A stretch of DNA of 14,162 nucleotides from WHSM01 sp050701635 (GTDB taxonomy: Bacteria; Actinomycetota; Actinomycetes; Mycobacteriales; Micromonosporaceae): positions 1-14,162 of the forward strand of contig JBOGDF010000121.1 in NCBI GenBank assembly GCA_050701635.1, given 5' to 3'. The notes under the pieces are model-generated. The model had not been told where the DNA came from, did not search any database, and saw only the letters and a program-made list of their open reading frames with translations. The position numbers and the translations under genes are program-made. Below are positions 5,806-13,288 of this stretch, piece after piece (position 1 is the stretch's first letter; each line of letters begins with the position of its first letter).

Positions 5806-7962
5806 TCAGCTCCTCTCGGCGTGCTCCTTGCGGGCCTCGTCGACCAGGTGCGACGGCATCGGCTCGTACCGGGCGAAGGTACGGGTGAACGTGCCGGTGC
5901 CGCTGGACATCGAACGCAGCTCGACGGTGTAGCGCAGCAGCTCGGTGGCGGGCACCTCGGCCTTGATCACGGTGCGTTCGGTGTTGTCCGGCTCGCTGCC
6001 GAGCACCTTGCCGCGCCGGCTCGACAGGTCGCTCATCACCGCGCCGACGTACGTGTCGGGGACCCGGATGGTCACCGTGTCGACCGGCTCCAGCAGCACC
6101 ACCTGGGCCTTCTCGGCGGCGTCCTTCAGCGCCAGTGCGCCCGCGGTCTGGAACGCCGCGTCGGAGGAGTCCACCGAGTGCGCCTTGCCGTCGAACAGCG
6201 TCACCTTCAGGTCCACCATCGGGTAGCCGGCGATCAGGCCGCGCTCCATCTGGGTCCGTACGCCCTTCTCCACACTCGGGATGTACTGGTGCGGTACGGC
6301 GCCGCCGACCACCTTGTCCACGTACTCGAAGTCGCCGCCGCGGGGCAACGGCTCCACCTCGATGTCGCAGACGGCGTACTGGCCGTGGCCGCCGGACTGC
6401 TTGACGTGCCGGCCGTGACCCTTGCCCGGGCCGCCGAAGGTCTCGCGGAACGCCACCCGTACCGGCTCGGTGGACAGCTCCACGCCGCCGGCCCGTAGCC
6501 GGTCCAGTACGACGTCGGCGTGCGCCTCGCCCATGCACCACAGCACGATCTGGTGGGTCTCGGCGTTGCGTTCCAGCCGCAGCGTCGGATCCCCGGCGAC
6601 CAGCCGCCCCAGGTTCTTGGCGAGCGCGTCCTCGTCGCTGCGGGTCTTCGCCACCACCGCGACCGGCAGCAGCGGCTCCGGCATCTCCCACGGCAGCATC
6701 AGAAGCGGGTTGTCCTTGGTGGAGATCGTGTCACCGGTCTCCGCCGACCCGGACTTGGTGATCGCGCAGACGTCACCGGCCACGCAGTACGGCACCTCGC
6801 GCAGCTCGCCGCCGAGCGGGGAGTAGATGTGCGCCACCCGTTCGTCGGCGTCGTGGTCGGGGTGGCCCCGCTCGGCCATGCCGTGCCCCGACACGTGCAC
6901 CACGGCGTCCGGCTTCAGGGTCCCGGAGAACACGCGTACCAGGGACACCCGGCCCACGTACGAGTCGATGGTGGTCTTCACCACCTCGGCCACCAGCGGG
7001 CCGTTGGGGTCGCACTGGAGTGGCTCGCGGGGGCTGCCGTCGATGCCGGTGACGGCGGGCAGCTCGTGCTCCGGCGGGGACGGGAAGCCGCGGGTCATCA
7101 CCTCCAGCAGCGCGTCGATGCCGGCCTGGGTGTCGCCGCACACCGGCACCACCGGGTAGAAGCTGCCGTTGGCGACCGCCTTCTCCAGGTCGTCGATCAG
7201 CACCTGTTCCTCGATCTGCTCGCCGCCCAGGTAGCGGTCCATCAGGGTCTCGTCTTCGCTCTCCGCGATGATCCCTTCGATCAGCGTGTTCCGCGCCTCT
7301 TCGATCGCCGACAGGTGCTCGGCCTCGGCGTCGCGTACGGCGGGCGGGTAGCCGTCGGAGTAGTCGAAGATCCGCTGGGTGAGCAGCCCGATCGTGCCGA
7401 CGACCCCCTCACCGGAGTCGTCGTGCAGCGGCAGGTACATCGGCAGTACGCCCTCGCCGAACACGCGCTGGCAGATCGCGACGGTCTCGTCGTAGTCGGC
7501 GCGCGGATGGTCGATGCGGGTGATCGCGACGGCGCGGGGCATCCCGACGTGCGCGCACTCCTCCCACAGGCTGATCGTCGCGGCGTCCACGCCGTCCACG
7601 GCGGAGACCACGAACACCGCCGCGTCGGCGGCGCGCAGGCCGGCGCGCAGCTCGCCCACGTAGTCGGCGTACCCGGGGGAGTCGAGCAGGTTGATCTTGA
7701 TGCCGTCGTGCATCAGGGGGGCACAGGACAGACTGACCGAACGCTGCTGCTTGATCGCCGCCGGATCGTGGTCACACGTGGTGGTGCCTTCGGCGATGGT
7801 GCCGGCCCGGGGAATCGTGCCGGTACTGGCGAGCAGGACGTCGGCGAGCGTGGTCTTGCCGGCACCCGAGTGCCCTACAAGAACCACGTTGCGTACCTTG
7901 CTGGGCGAATCCACCACCGGCGCGGTGCCGGTGACTCCCTTCTCCTGGGTCTTCTGTGCCAT
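5806..7962 (-). CDS. elongation factor G-like protein (EF-G2/FusA2 type)
   Basis: A 718-residue translational GTPase with EF-G domain order: G domain (about 1-280), domain II, III, IV and V. G1 is GHSGAGKTTL (30-39); G3 is DSPGYADY (94-101), where EF-G has DTPGHVDF; G4 is TRID (148-151) instead of NKMD. The switch I/G2 region reads QQRSVSL where EF-G has ERGITI. Domain IV is recognisable (RVAFRETFGGPGKGHGRHVKQSGGHGQY-like, near 490-520) and the C-terminus carries the DTYVGAVMSDLSSRRGKV segment of domain V. These deviations match the EF-G-like family represented by Mycobacterium FusA2 (Rv0120c), whose role is unclear and which is not the main translocase. ATG at 7962 has AGGAGG (7970-7975) seven bases upstream; the open frame to 8013 is not needed. 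It lies on the strand opposite to its neighbours. Confidence 0.88.
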   Translation of the reverse strand: MAQKTQEKGVTGTAPVVDSPSKVRNVVLVGHSGAGKTTLADVLLASTGTIPRAGTIAEGTTTCDHDPAAIKQQRSVSLSCAPLMHDGIKINLLDSPGYADYVGELRAGLRAADAAVFVVSAVDGVDAATISLWEECAHVGMPRAVAITRIDHPRADYDETVAICQRVFGEGVLPMYLPLHDDSGEGVVGTIGLLTQRIFDYSDGYPPAVRDAEAEHLSAIEEARNTLIEGIIAESEDETLMDRYLGGEQIEEQVLIDDLEKAVANGSFYPVVPVCGDTQAGIDALLEVMTRGFPSPPEHELPAVTGIDGSPREPLQCDPNGPLVAEVVKTTIDSYVGRVSLVRVFSGTLKPDAVVHVSGHGMAERGHPDHDADERVAHIYSPLGGELREVPYCVAGDVCAITKSGSAETGDTISTKDNPLLMLPWEMPEPLLPVAVVAKTRSDEDALAKNLGRLVAGDPTLRLERNAETHQIVLWCMGEAHADVVLDRLRAGGVELSTEPVRVAFRETFGGPGKGHGRHVKQSGGHGQYAVCDIEVEPLPRGGDFEYVDKVVGGAVPHQYIPSVEKGVRTQMERGLIAGYPMVDLKVTLFDGKAHSVDSSDAAFQTAGALALKDAAEKAQVVLLEPVDTVTIRVPDTYVGAVMSDLSSRRGKVLGSEPDNTERTVIKAEVPATELLRYTVELRSMSSGTGTFTRTFARYEPMPSHLVDEARKEHAERS

Positions 7963-7969
7963 ATGTGCA

Positions 7970-7975
7970 CCTCCT
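7970..7975 (-). promoter_or_regulatory. ribosome binding site deciding the EF-G-like start
   Basis: A full AGGAGG on the minus strand, seven bases before the ATG at 7962. It settles the start 17 codons inside the longest open frame. Confidence 0.7.
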
Positions 7976-8113
7976 GGGTCTCGGGGCCGCCGCGCGGCTT
8001 CACGCTCGACCAACTGACGGGCTTGTGACCAGTCTCACCGCCTTTGGCCGATCCCACACCCGTACGCCGAAAGGCACAACCCTCCACGCCCCGGCATGGC
8101 AACGCTCGGGCAT

Positions 8114-8119
8114 TAGGGT
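8114..8119 (+). promoter_or_regulatory. candidate -10 box for the pgsA-patA-pimA operon
   Basis: TAGGGT lies in the divergent gap between the EF-G-like gene and pgsA and would give an untranslated leader of about 54-55 bases before the ATG at 8180. No convincing TTGAC-like -35 element is present at 16-18 bases upstream. Confidence 0.4.
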
Positions 8120-8179
8120 GAGGTCGTCCGAGCGGGTCTCCGTACCCGCGACGCCGTCGTAGCCCAGCCGAGTGAGCCC

Positions 8180-8815
8180 ATGGTGAAGAACCTCAGTGAG
8201 TTCAGTCGCAGCCGGCTGGCCGGGGTCGTCGACCCGGTCGGTCGGGCGCTGGTACGTGCCGGCGTCTCCGCCGACCTGGTGACCGTGCTAGGCGCTGTCG
8301 GCGTGCTGATCGGGTGTTTTTTCGTGGTACGCGGGCAGCTGCTGGCCGCCTTGCTGATCATCACCGGCTCCATGCTGACAGACATGCTCGACGGCGCGAT
8401 CGCCCGGGCCAGCGGCCGGACCACCCGGTTCGGCGCGTTCCTCGACTCCACCATGGACCGGGTCGCCGACGGCGCGGTGTTCGGATCGCTGGCGTACTGG
8501 CTGGCGGTCTCGGGCCACCGGGTGGCGTTCGCCGCGGCGCTGGTCTGCCTGGTGACCGGGCAGCTGGTGTCGTACGCGAAGGCCCGCGCCCAGGGGCTCG
8601 GGATCAGCTGCGACGTGGGGATCGCCGAACGTACCGAGCGGCTGATCCTGCTCATGCTGGGCGGTATCGCCTGGCTGCTCGGCGTGCCGTACGCCTTCGA
8701 GGTCGCGCTGTCGCTGTTGGCGGCGTTGTCGCTGGTCACGGTGGTCCAGCGGGTGCTGCACGTGAGGCGGGCCAGCCGCGCTACGGCGGCTGCACCTGAG
8801 GCAGGTCAGCCGTGA
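8180..8815 (+). CDS. pgsA: phosphatidylinositol phosphate synthase (CDP-alcohol phosphatidyltransferase)
   Basis: A 211-residue polytopic membrane enzyme that transfers a phosphatidyl group from CDP-diacylglycerol to inositol 1-phosphate, the first committed step of actinobacterial phosphatidylinositol and PIM synthesis. The CDP-alcohol phosphatidyltransferase motif is complete: D68, D71, G72, A75-R76, G85, D89 and D93 in the segment DMLDGAIARASGR to FLDSTMDR. Hydrophobic membrane stretches include about 34-50, 54-66, 100-112, 115-130 and 150-185. The position directly before the acyltransferase and pimA is that of PgsA1 (Rv2612c), which supports the inositol-phosphate specificity rather than phosphatidylglycerol phosphate. 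The ATG at 8180 is followed at once by an in-frame GTG that could also start. Its TGA overlaps the GTG of the next gene (GTGA). Confidence 0.9.
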   Translation: MVKNLSEFSRSRLAGVVDPVGRALVRAGVSADLVTVLGAVGVLIGCFFVVRGQLLAALLIITGSMLTDMLDGAIARASGRTTRFGAFLDSTMDRVADGAVFGSLAYWLAVSGHRVAFAAALVCLVTGQLVSYAKARAQGLGISCDVGIAERTERLILLMLGGIAWLLGVPYAFEVALSLLAALSLVTVVQRVLHVRRASRATAAAPEAGQP

Positions 8816-9801
8816 CCGACCGGCTCACCGACCTCGGGTACGCCGCCGGCTGGCGCGTGGTGCGTGCCTTGCCCGAGCCGGCCGCGGCCGCGCTGTTCCG
8901 GCGGGCGGCGGACGTGGCGATGCGGCGGCAGGGTCCGGGGGTACGGCAGCTGTCCCGCAACCTGCGGCGCGTCGTCGGCGGCGAGCCGGATGAGCAGCTG
9001 GTACGCGACGCGCTGCGCTCGTACGCCCGGTACTGGATGGAGGCGTTCCGGCTGCCCTCGTGGTCCCGGCAGCGGATCCTGGACACCGTCGCGATCAACG
9101 GGGAGCTGCTCGCCGAGCCGCTGGGGCGGGGCCAGGGCGTGGTGGTCGCGTTGCCGCACATGGCCAACTGGGACCACGCCGGCGCCTGGGTGGCGGCGAA
9201 CGGATGGCCGCTGTCGACGGTGGCCGAGCGGCTGCGGCCGGAGTCGGTGTTCCAGCGGTTCCTGGCGTACCGGCGTTCCCTCGGGATGGAGATCATTCCG
9301 CTCACCGGCGGCGAGGGGCCGCCGCTGGACATTCTCGCCGACCGGCTCCGTGCCGGCGCCCTGGTGCCGTTGCTCGCCGACCGGGATCTGTCCGCGCGCG
9401 GGGTACCGGTGACCTTCTTCGGGGAGCCGACCCGGATGCCGCCCGGACCCGCGCTGCTCGCGGTGCGTACCGGGGTGCCGCTGCTGGCCGCCAGCCTGTG
9501 GTACGAGCCCGGCCGTACCCACGTACGGCTGCGGCCCGTGGCGGTGCCGGAGTCGGGCATCCTGGCGCAGCGGGTGGCGGGCGCCACCCAGCGGATCGCC
9601 GACGTGATGGCCGAGGGCATCGCCGAGCACCCCGCCGACTGGCACATGCTGCAGCGACTCTGGCTCGCCGACCTGCCCGGGCGCGCGGGCAGGGCCCGCG
9701 CCGGTGCTGGTGGCGGAGCCGGCTCGGACGGCGGTGGCGCTGCCGTGCCCCGGGCGGGCTCGGACGGCGGCGGCGCCGGCGTGCCGCGGGCGGGGAGCTG
9801 A
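8812..9801 (+). CDS. patA: phosphatidylinositol mannoside acyltransferase (PatA-like)
   Basis: A 329-residue membrane-associated acyltransferase of the LpxL/HtrB-related family. It transfers an acyl chain from acyl-CoA to a mannose of phosphatidylinositol mannosides at the cytoplasmic face of the membrane. The catalytic HxxxxD motif is HMANWD (H116, D121), as in mycobacterial PatA (H126, D131). Other family segments are GQGVVVALPH (107-116), VPLLADRDLSARGVPVTFFG (185-204) and GPALLAVRTG (212-221). It sits between pgsA and pimA exactly as Rv2611c does. The catalytic domain ends near residue 290; after that comes a Gly/Ala-rich tail with two copies of a 12-residue repeat that is not part of the family core. 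Overlaps pgsA by four bases; six bases separate it from pimA. Confidence 0.88.
   Translation: MTDRLTDLGYAAGWRVVRALPEPAAAALFRRAADVAMRRQGPGVRQLSRNLRRVVGGEPDEQLVRDALRSYARYWMEAFRLPSWSRQRILDTVAINGELLAEPLGRGQGVVVALPHMANWDHAGAWVAANGWPLSTVAERLRPESVFQRFLAYRRSLGMEIIPLTGGEGPPLDILADRLRAGALVPLLADRDLSARGVPVTFFGEPTRMPPGPALLAVRTGVPLLAASLWYEPGRTHVRLRPVAVPESGILAQRVAGATQRIADVMAEGIAEHPADWHMLQRLWLADLPGRAGRARAGAGGGAGSDGGGAAVPRAGSDGGGAGVPRAGS
9721..9792 (+). repeat. 36-base tandem repeat, two copies, in the acyltransferase tail
   Basis: Copies at 9721-9756 and 9757-9792 encode GSDGGGAAVPRA and GSDGGGAGVPRA, followed by GS and the stop codon. The copies differ at a few bases, mostly C/T or C/G. The reading frame is preserved because the unit is a multiple of three. 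Confidence 0.85.
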
Positions 9802-9807
9802 GGCGGG

Positions 9808-10965
9808 ATGCGGATCGGGATCGTGTGCCCGTACGCGTTCGACATCCCCGGCGGGGTGCAGCACCACGTACGGGATCTGACGCAGGTGCTGATCGAGCTG
9901 GGGCACCAGGTCAGCGTGCTGGCGCCGGCGGAGTCCGAGGACGGGCTGCCGCCGTACGTGGTCTCCGCCGGCCGGCCGGTGTCGGTGCCGTACAACGGAT
10001 CCGTGGCGCGGGTGGCGTTCGGCCCGATCTCGGCTACCCGGGTACGCCGCTGGCTGCGCGACGGCCGGTTCGACGTACTGCACCTGCACGAGCCGATGGC
10101 GCCCAGTCTCGGGTTGCTGGCGTGCGCGGCGGCGCGCGGGCCGGTGGTGGCGACCTTCCACACCGCGCTGACCCGGTCCCGGGCGCTGAGCGCGGCGCAG
10201 GGGATCCTGCAGCCGGTGATGGAGAAGGTCACGGCGCGGATCGCGGTCAGCGCGCTGGCCCGCAAGGTGCAGGTGGAGCACCTGGGCGGCGGCGCGGTGG
10301 AGATTCCCAACGGGGTGGACGTGGCCCGGTTCGCCGCCGCCGAGCCGCTCGACGGCTGGCCCGGCGACGGTGGCGCGATCGGGTTCCTCGGCCGGTTCAC
10401 CGAGCCCCGCAAGGGGTTCGGGCTGCTGGTGCAGGCGTTCGCCGCGCTGGCGCCGGATCGGCCCGGGCTGCGGCTGCTGGTGGCCGGGCCGGGCGAGCCG
10501 GTGGAGCTGGATCCCGGTCTCGCCGATCGGGTCACCTTCCTCGGCAAGGTGTCCGAAGTGGACAAAGCCCGGATGCTGCGCAGCGTCGACGTGTACGTCG
10601 CTCCGAACACCGGCGGCGAGTCGTTCGGCATGATCCTCACCGAGGCGATGGCCGCCGGAACCCCCGTACTCGCCAGTGATCTGGACGCGTTCCGCCGGGT
10701 GCTGGCCGGTGGCGAGGCGGGCGCGCTGTTCCCGGTCGGGGACCCCGCCGCGCTGGCGCGCCGGCTCGCGGAGCTGCTCGACGACCCGGCACAGCGCGCC
10801 GGGCTCGCCGAACGGGCCCGCGCGGTGGTCGCCACGTACGACTGGCCGGTGGTCGCGCAGCGGGTGCTGGAGGTGTATGCCACCGCGATCGACGCCACGT
10901 CCGGGCTGGTCACCGGCGACGACGACACCCTCGAGTACCGGCTGTTCGACACCGACGTGCCCTGA
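9808..10965 (+). CDS. pimA: phosphatidylinositol alpha-mannosyltransferase PimA
   Basis: A 385-residue peripheral membrane GT4 glycosyltransferase (GT-B fold) that transfers the first mannose from GDP-mannose to phosphatidyl-myo-inositol at the cytoplasmic face. The N-terminal GGVQHHV loop (15-21) and H118 in ATFHTA match residues known to matter in Mycobacterium smegmatis PimA. In the C-terminal domain, R196 and K202 in GRFTEPRKG bind the nucleotide sugar, and E271/E279 in GGESFGMILTEA form the GT4 EX7E motif. Length and order match PimA (about 380). GAGG lies just before the ATG at 9808. It is the third gene of the pgsA-patA-pimA unit, and the three products act in sequence on the same lipid. 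Confidence 0.93.
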   Translation: MRIGIVCPYAFDIPGGVQHHVRDLTQVLIELGHQVSVLAPAESEDGLPPYVVSAGRPVSVPYNGSVARVAFGPISATRVRRWLRDGRFDVLHLHEPMAPSLGLLACAAARGPVVATFHTALTRSRALSAAQGILQPVMEKVTARIAVSALARKVQVEHLGGGAVEIPNGVDVARFAAAEPLDGWPGDGGAIGFLGRFTEPRKGFGLLVQAFAALAPDRPGLRLLVAGPGEPVELDPGLADRVTFLGKVSEVDKARMLRSVDVYVAPNTGGESFGMILTEAMAAGTPVLASDLDAFRRVLAGGEAGALFPVGDPAALARRLAELLDDPAQRAGLAERARAVVATYDWPVVAQRVLEVYATAIDATSGLVTGDDDTLEYRLFDTDVP

Positions 10966-10973
10966 GCCACGAC

Positions 10974-11000
10974 GCTGCCGCTCGCCGCGGCACCGGCAGC
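10974..11000 (+). terminator. possible hairpin after pimA
   Basis: GCTGCCG (10974-10980) pairs with CGGCAGC (10994-11000) around a GC-rich 13-base loop, nine bases after the pimA stop. No T-run follows. It may attenuate read-through into the next gene, which has its own promoter. Confidence 0.3.
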
Positions 11001-11062
11001 CGCGCGAGCCGGCGACGCTGAGAACGAGCTGAGGGGACGAGCCGGTGGCGGGCGCGGCTGCG

Positions 11063-11068
11063 TACGAT
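11063..11068 (+). promoter_or_regulatory. -10 box, leaderless promoter of the membrane protein gene
   Basis: TACGAT ends seven bases before the ATG at 11076, with no Shine-Dalgarno sequence. This arrangement is typical of actinobacterial leaderless transcripts and fixes the start codon. Confidence 0.6.
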
Positions 11069-11075
11069 TCCCGCC

Positions 11076-11567
11076 ATGTGGTGGCTGGTCGGGGTGGTCG
11101 CGACGGTGGTGCTCGTGGCGACCTATCTGACCTGGGTCGCCGCCCGGGTGGACCGGCTGCACCATCGGGTCGCCGCGGCGTACTCGGCGCTGGACGCGCA
11201 GCTGGCGCGGCGCGCGGCGGCAGCGGTGGCGCTGGCCGACGGTGACCTGTCGCTGGGAAACGGCGCGGCCGCGCTGCGCGACGTGGCGCGGGAGGCGCTG
11301 CGGCCGGTGGACGAGGGTCGCGAGCTCGCCGAGAACCAGCTGACCCGCGCGCTGCGGGAGTTGCCGGTGGCGGCGGCCGAGGGTGGTGTCGCGGCGGAGC
11401 TGGTCAGCGCCAGCCGCCGGGTGGCGCTCGCCCGGCAGGTGCACACCGATCTGGTCCGCGAGACCCTGGCCGCCCGGCGCCGCCCGGTGGTACGGCTGCT
11501 CGGGCTGGATCGCCGGCACGCCCGCCCGCGGTACTTCGACATCGAAGATCCAGTCCTCGACGGATAA
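11076..11567 (+). CDS. single-pass membrane protein with LemA-like helical region
   Basis: A 163-residue protein with one N-terminal membrane helix (about residues 2-20, WWLVGVVATVVLVATYLTW) and a mostly helical, alanine- and arginine-rich soluble part. The segment RVDRLHHRVAAAYSALDAQLARR (24-46) resembles the start of LemA-like proteins and of the mycobacterial protein Rv2609c, which occupies the same place after pimA. Rv2609c also has a C-terminal Nudix hydrolase domain. Here no Nudix box is present and the protein ends RYFDIEDPVLDG. The topology is probably N-out or signal-anchor with a cytoplasmic or external helix bundle; the sequence does not decide. Function unknown. The association with PIM and PLP genes is conserved in actinobacteria. 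Confidence 0.75.
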   Translation: MWWLVGVVATVVLVATYLTWVAARVDRLHHRVAAAYSALDAQLARRAAAAVALADGDLSLGNGAAALRDVAREALRPVDEGRELAENQLTRALRELPVAAAEGGVAAELVSASRRVALARQVHTDLVRETLAARRRPVVRLLGLDRRHARPRYFDIEDPVLDG

Positions 11568-11578
11568 CCCGCCACGGA

Positions 11579-11617
11579 GGGCCAGCAGAGGCCACGACAA
11601 GGGCCAGCTGAGGCCAC
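11579..11617 (+). repeat. 17-base direct repeat upstream of pdxS
   Basis: GGGCCAGCAGAGGCCAC (11579-11595) and GGGCCAGCTGAGGCCAC (11601-11617) differ at one base and have a 22-base period, about two helical turns. They lie 42 or more bases upstream of the pdxS -10 box and could be tandem sites for a regulator. The rest of the 170-base gap holds the promoter and leader. Confidence 0.45.
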
Positions 11618-11658
11618 AACCTGCGAATTGGCCGCATGTCGCGCCTGGGTGGCGGACG

Positions 11659-11664
11659 TACGAT
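11659..11664 (+). promoter_or_regulatory. candidate -10 box of the pdxS-pdxT operon
   Basis: TACGAT, giving a leader of about 67 bases before the pdxS ATG. No TTGAC-type -35 box is at the usual distance. An AAGGAG ribosome binding site at 11722-11727 precedes the ATG by ten bases. Confidence 0.45.
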
Positions 11665-11737
11665 TGCCGTGATCTTCCACCACACACCGCGCCGGCCGAT
11701 CGGCGGGCGAGTCGAGTACGCAAGGAGTAAGGCCACC

Positions 11738-12658
11738 ATGTCCAGCACCGACGAGCAGCCCAGCACCGGGAGCACCCCCACCGTCGGCACCGCGAAGGTA
11801 AAGCGCGGCATGGCCGAGATGCTCAAGGGCGGCGTGATCATGGACGTGGTCACCCCGGAGCAGGCGAAGGTCGCCGAGGACGCCGGCGCGGTCGCCGTGA
11901 TGGCGCTGGAGCGGGTGCCCGCCGACATCCGCGTCGAAGGCGGCGTGGCCCGGATGAGCGACCCGGACATGATCGAGGGCATCATCGAGGCGGTCTCCAT
12001 CCCGGTGATGGCGAAGGCCCGGATCGGGCACCTGGTCGAGGCGCAGGTGCTGCAGGCGATCGGCGTCGACTACGTCGACGAGTCCGAGGTGCTCACCCCG
12101 GCCGACGAGGCGAACCACATCGACAAGTGGGCGTTCACGGTGCCGTTCGTGTGTGGCGCCACCAACCTGGGCGAGGCGCTGCGGCGGATCGCCGAGGGCG
12201 CCGCGATGATCCGCTCCAAGGGCGAGGCCGGCACCGGCAACGTGGTCGAGGCGACCCGCCACATGCGCTCCATCCGCTCCGAGATCCGCCGGCTGTCCAC
12301 CCTGGACTCCACCGAGCTGTACGCCGCGGCGAAGGAGCTGCGGGCCCCGTACGAGCTGGTGGCCGAGGTGGCCGCGCTCGGCAAGCTGCCGGTGGTGCTG
12401 TTCACCGCCGGCGGGATCGCGACTCCGGCGGACGCCGCGATGATGATGCAGCTGGGCGCCGAGGGGGTGTTCGTCGGCTCCGGGATCTTCAAGTCCGGTG
12501 ACCCGGCGAAGCGGGCCGCCGCGATCGTGAAGGCGACCACGTTCCACGACGACCCGGACATGATCGCGAAGGTGTCCCGCGGTCTGGGCGAGGCGATGGT
12601 CGGCATCAACGTGTCCGAGCTGCCCGACAGCCAGCGGCTCGCCCAGCGCGGCTGGTAG
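11738..12658 (+). CDS. pdxS: pyridoxal 5'-phosphate synthase subunit PdxS
   Basis: A 306-residue TIM-barrel enzyme that forms pyridoxal 5'-phosphate from ribose 5-phosphate, glyceraldehyde 3-phosphate and ammonia supplied by PdxT. Family motifs are intact: D36 in IMDVVTPEQAK, K93 in VMAKARIGH (the lysine that binds the pentose), K161 in RSKGEAGTGN (the second active-site lysine) and the phosphate-binding GVFVGSGIFKS near the C-terminus. The first 20 residues are a Ser/Thr-rich extension common in actinobacterial PdxS. ATG at 11738 was chosen for the AAGGAG site and the family start; an upstream open frame from 11636 crosses the promoter. Three bases separate its stop from the pdxT start. Confidence 0.96.
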   Translation: MSSTDEQPSTGSTPTVGTAKVKRGMAEMLKGGVIMDVVTPEQAKVAEDAGAVAVMALERVPADIRVEGGVARMSDPDMIEGIIEAVSIPVMAKARIGHLVEAQVLQAIGVDYVDESEVLTPADEANHIDKWAFTVPFVCGATNLGEALRRIAEGAAMIRSKGEAGTGNVVEATRHMRSIRSEIRRLSTLDSTELYAAAKELRAPYELVAEVAALGKLPVVLFTAGGIATPADAAMMMQLGAEGVFVGSGIFKSGDPAKRAAAIVKATTFHDDPDMIAKVSRGLGEAMVGINVSELPDSQRLAQRGW

Positions 12659-12661
12659 CCG

Positions 12662-13261
12662 GTGCCGACGATCGGTGTGCTGGCGCTGCAGGGCGACGTA
12701 CGGGAGCACGTACGGCTGCTCGGTGAGTGCGGCGCGGACGCGGTCGGCGTACGGCGTCCCGAAGAGCTGCTCGCCGTCGACGCGCTGGTGATCCCGGGTG
12801 GCGAGTCGACCACGATCAGCAAGCTCGCGGTCGAGTTCGAGCTGCTCGAGCCGGTCCGGAAGCGGATCGCGGAGGGGATGCCGGCATACGGCTCCTGCGC
12901 CGGGATGATCATGCTCGCCGAGCGGGTGCTGGACGGCCGCCCGGATCAGCACGGCTTCGGCGGGATCGAGATGACCGTACGCCGCAACGCGTTCGGCCGG
13001 CAGGTGGACTCCTTCGAGACCGACCTGGCGATCGCCGGGATCGCCGACCCGGTACACGCCGTCTTCATCCGGGCGCCCTGGGTGGAGACGGTCGGCGGCG
13101 AGGTCGAGGTGCTGTCCCGGATCGCCGGCGGCGTGGCCGACGGTAGGATCGTCGCGGTACGTCAGGGAAACGTGCTCGCCACGGCATTCCATCCGGAGCT
13201 GACGAATGACCTGCGGGTCCACCGGCTCTTCGTCGACATCGTGGAGAGCAGCGTGGGCTAA
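12662..13261 (+). CDS. pdxT: pyridoxal 5'-phosphate synthase glutaminase subunit PdxT
   Basis: A 199-residue class I glutamine amidotransferase that hydrolyses glutamine and channels ammonia to PdxS in the 12+12 complex. The catalytic triad is visible as C79 in GSCAGM and H177/E179 in FHPEL. GVLALQGDVREH (5-16) and PGGESTT (45-51), the oxyanion region, are standard for the family. The GTG start has no ribosome binding site and lies three bases after pdxS, so translation is probably coupled. The start is fixed by the conserved N-terminal GVLALQG. Confidence 0.95.
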   Translation: MPTIGVLALQGDVREHVRLLGECGADAVGVRRPEELLAVDALVIPGGESTTISKLAVEFELLEPVRKRIAEGMPAYGSCAGMIMLAERVLDGRPDQHGFGGIEMTVRRNAFGRQVDSFETDLAIAGIADPVHAVFIRAPWVETVGGEVEVLSRIAGGVADGRIVAVRQGNVLATAFHPELTNDLRVHRLFVDIVESSVG

Positions 13262-13277
13262 CCGGAACGTCTGGTAC

Positions 13278-13284
13278 GGAGGAG
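13278..13284 (+). promoter_or_regulatory. ribosome binding site of yebC
   Basis: GGAGGAG ends four bases before the ATG at 13289 in the 27-base gap after pdxT; no separate promoter is evident, so yebC is likely co-transcribed with pdxST. Confidence 0.6.
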
Positions 13285-13288
13285 ATAC

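Noticed and set aside
6520..8028. 502-residue open frame on the plus strand
   Set aside because: Antisense to the EF-G-like gene, with a composition dominated by His, Arg, Val and Gly from reversed codons.
8781..11723. 980-residue open frame on the minus strand
   Set aside because: It is antisense to patA, pimA and the membrane gene, rich in Arg/Ser/Pro/Ala, and has no family motif; typical of high-GC shadow frames.
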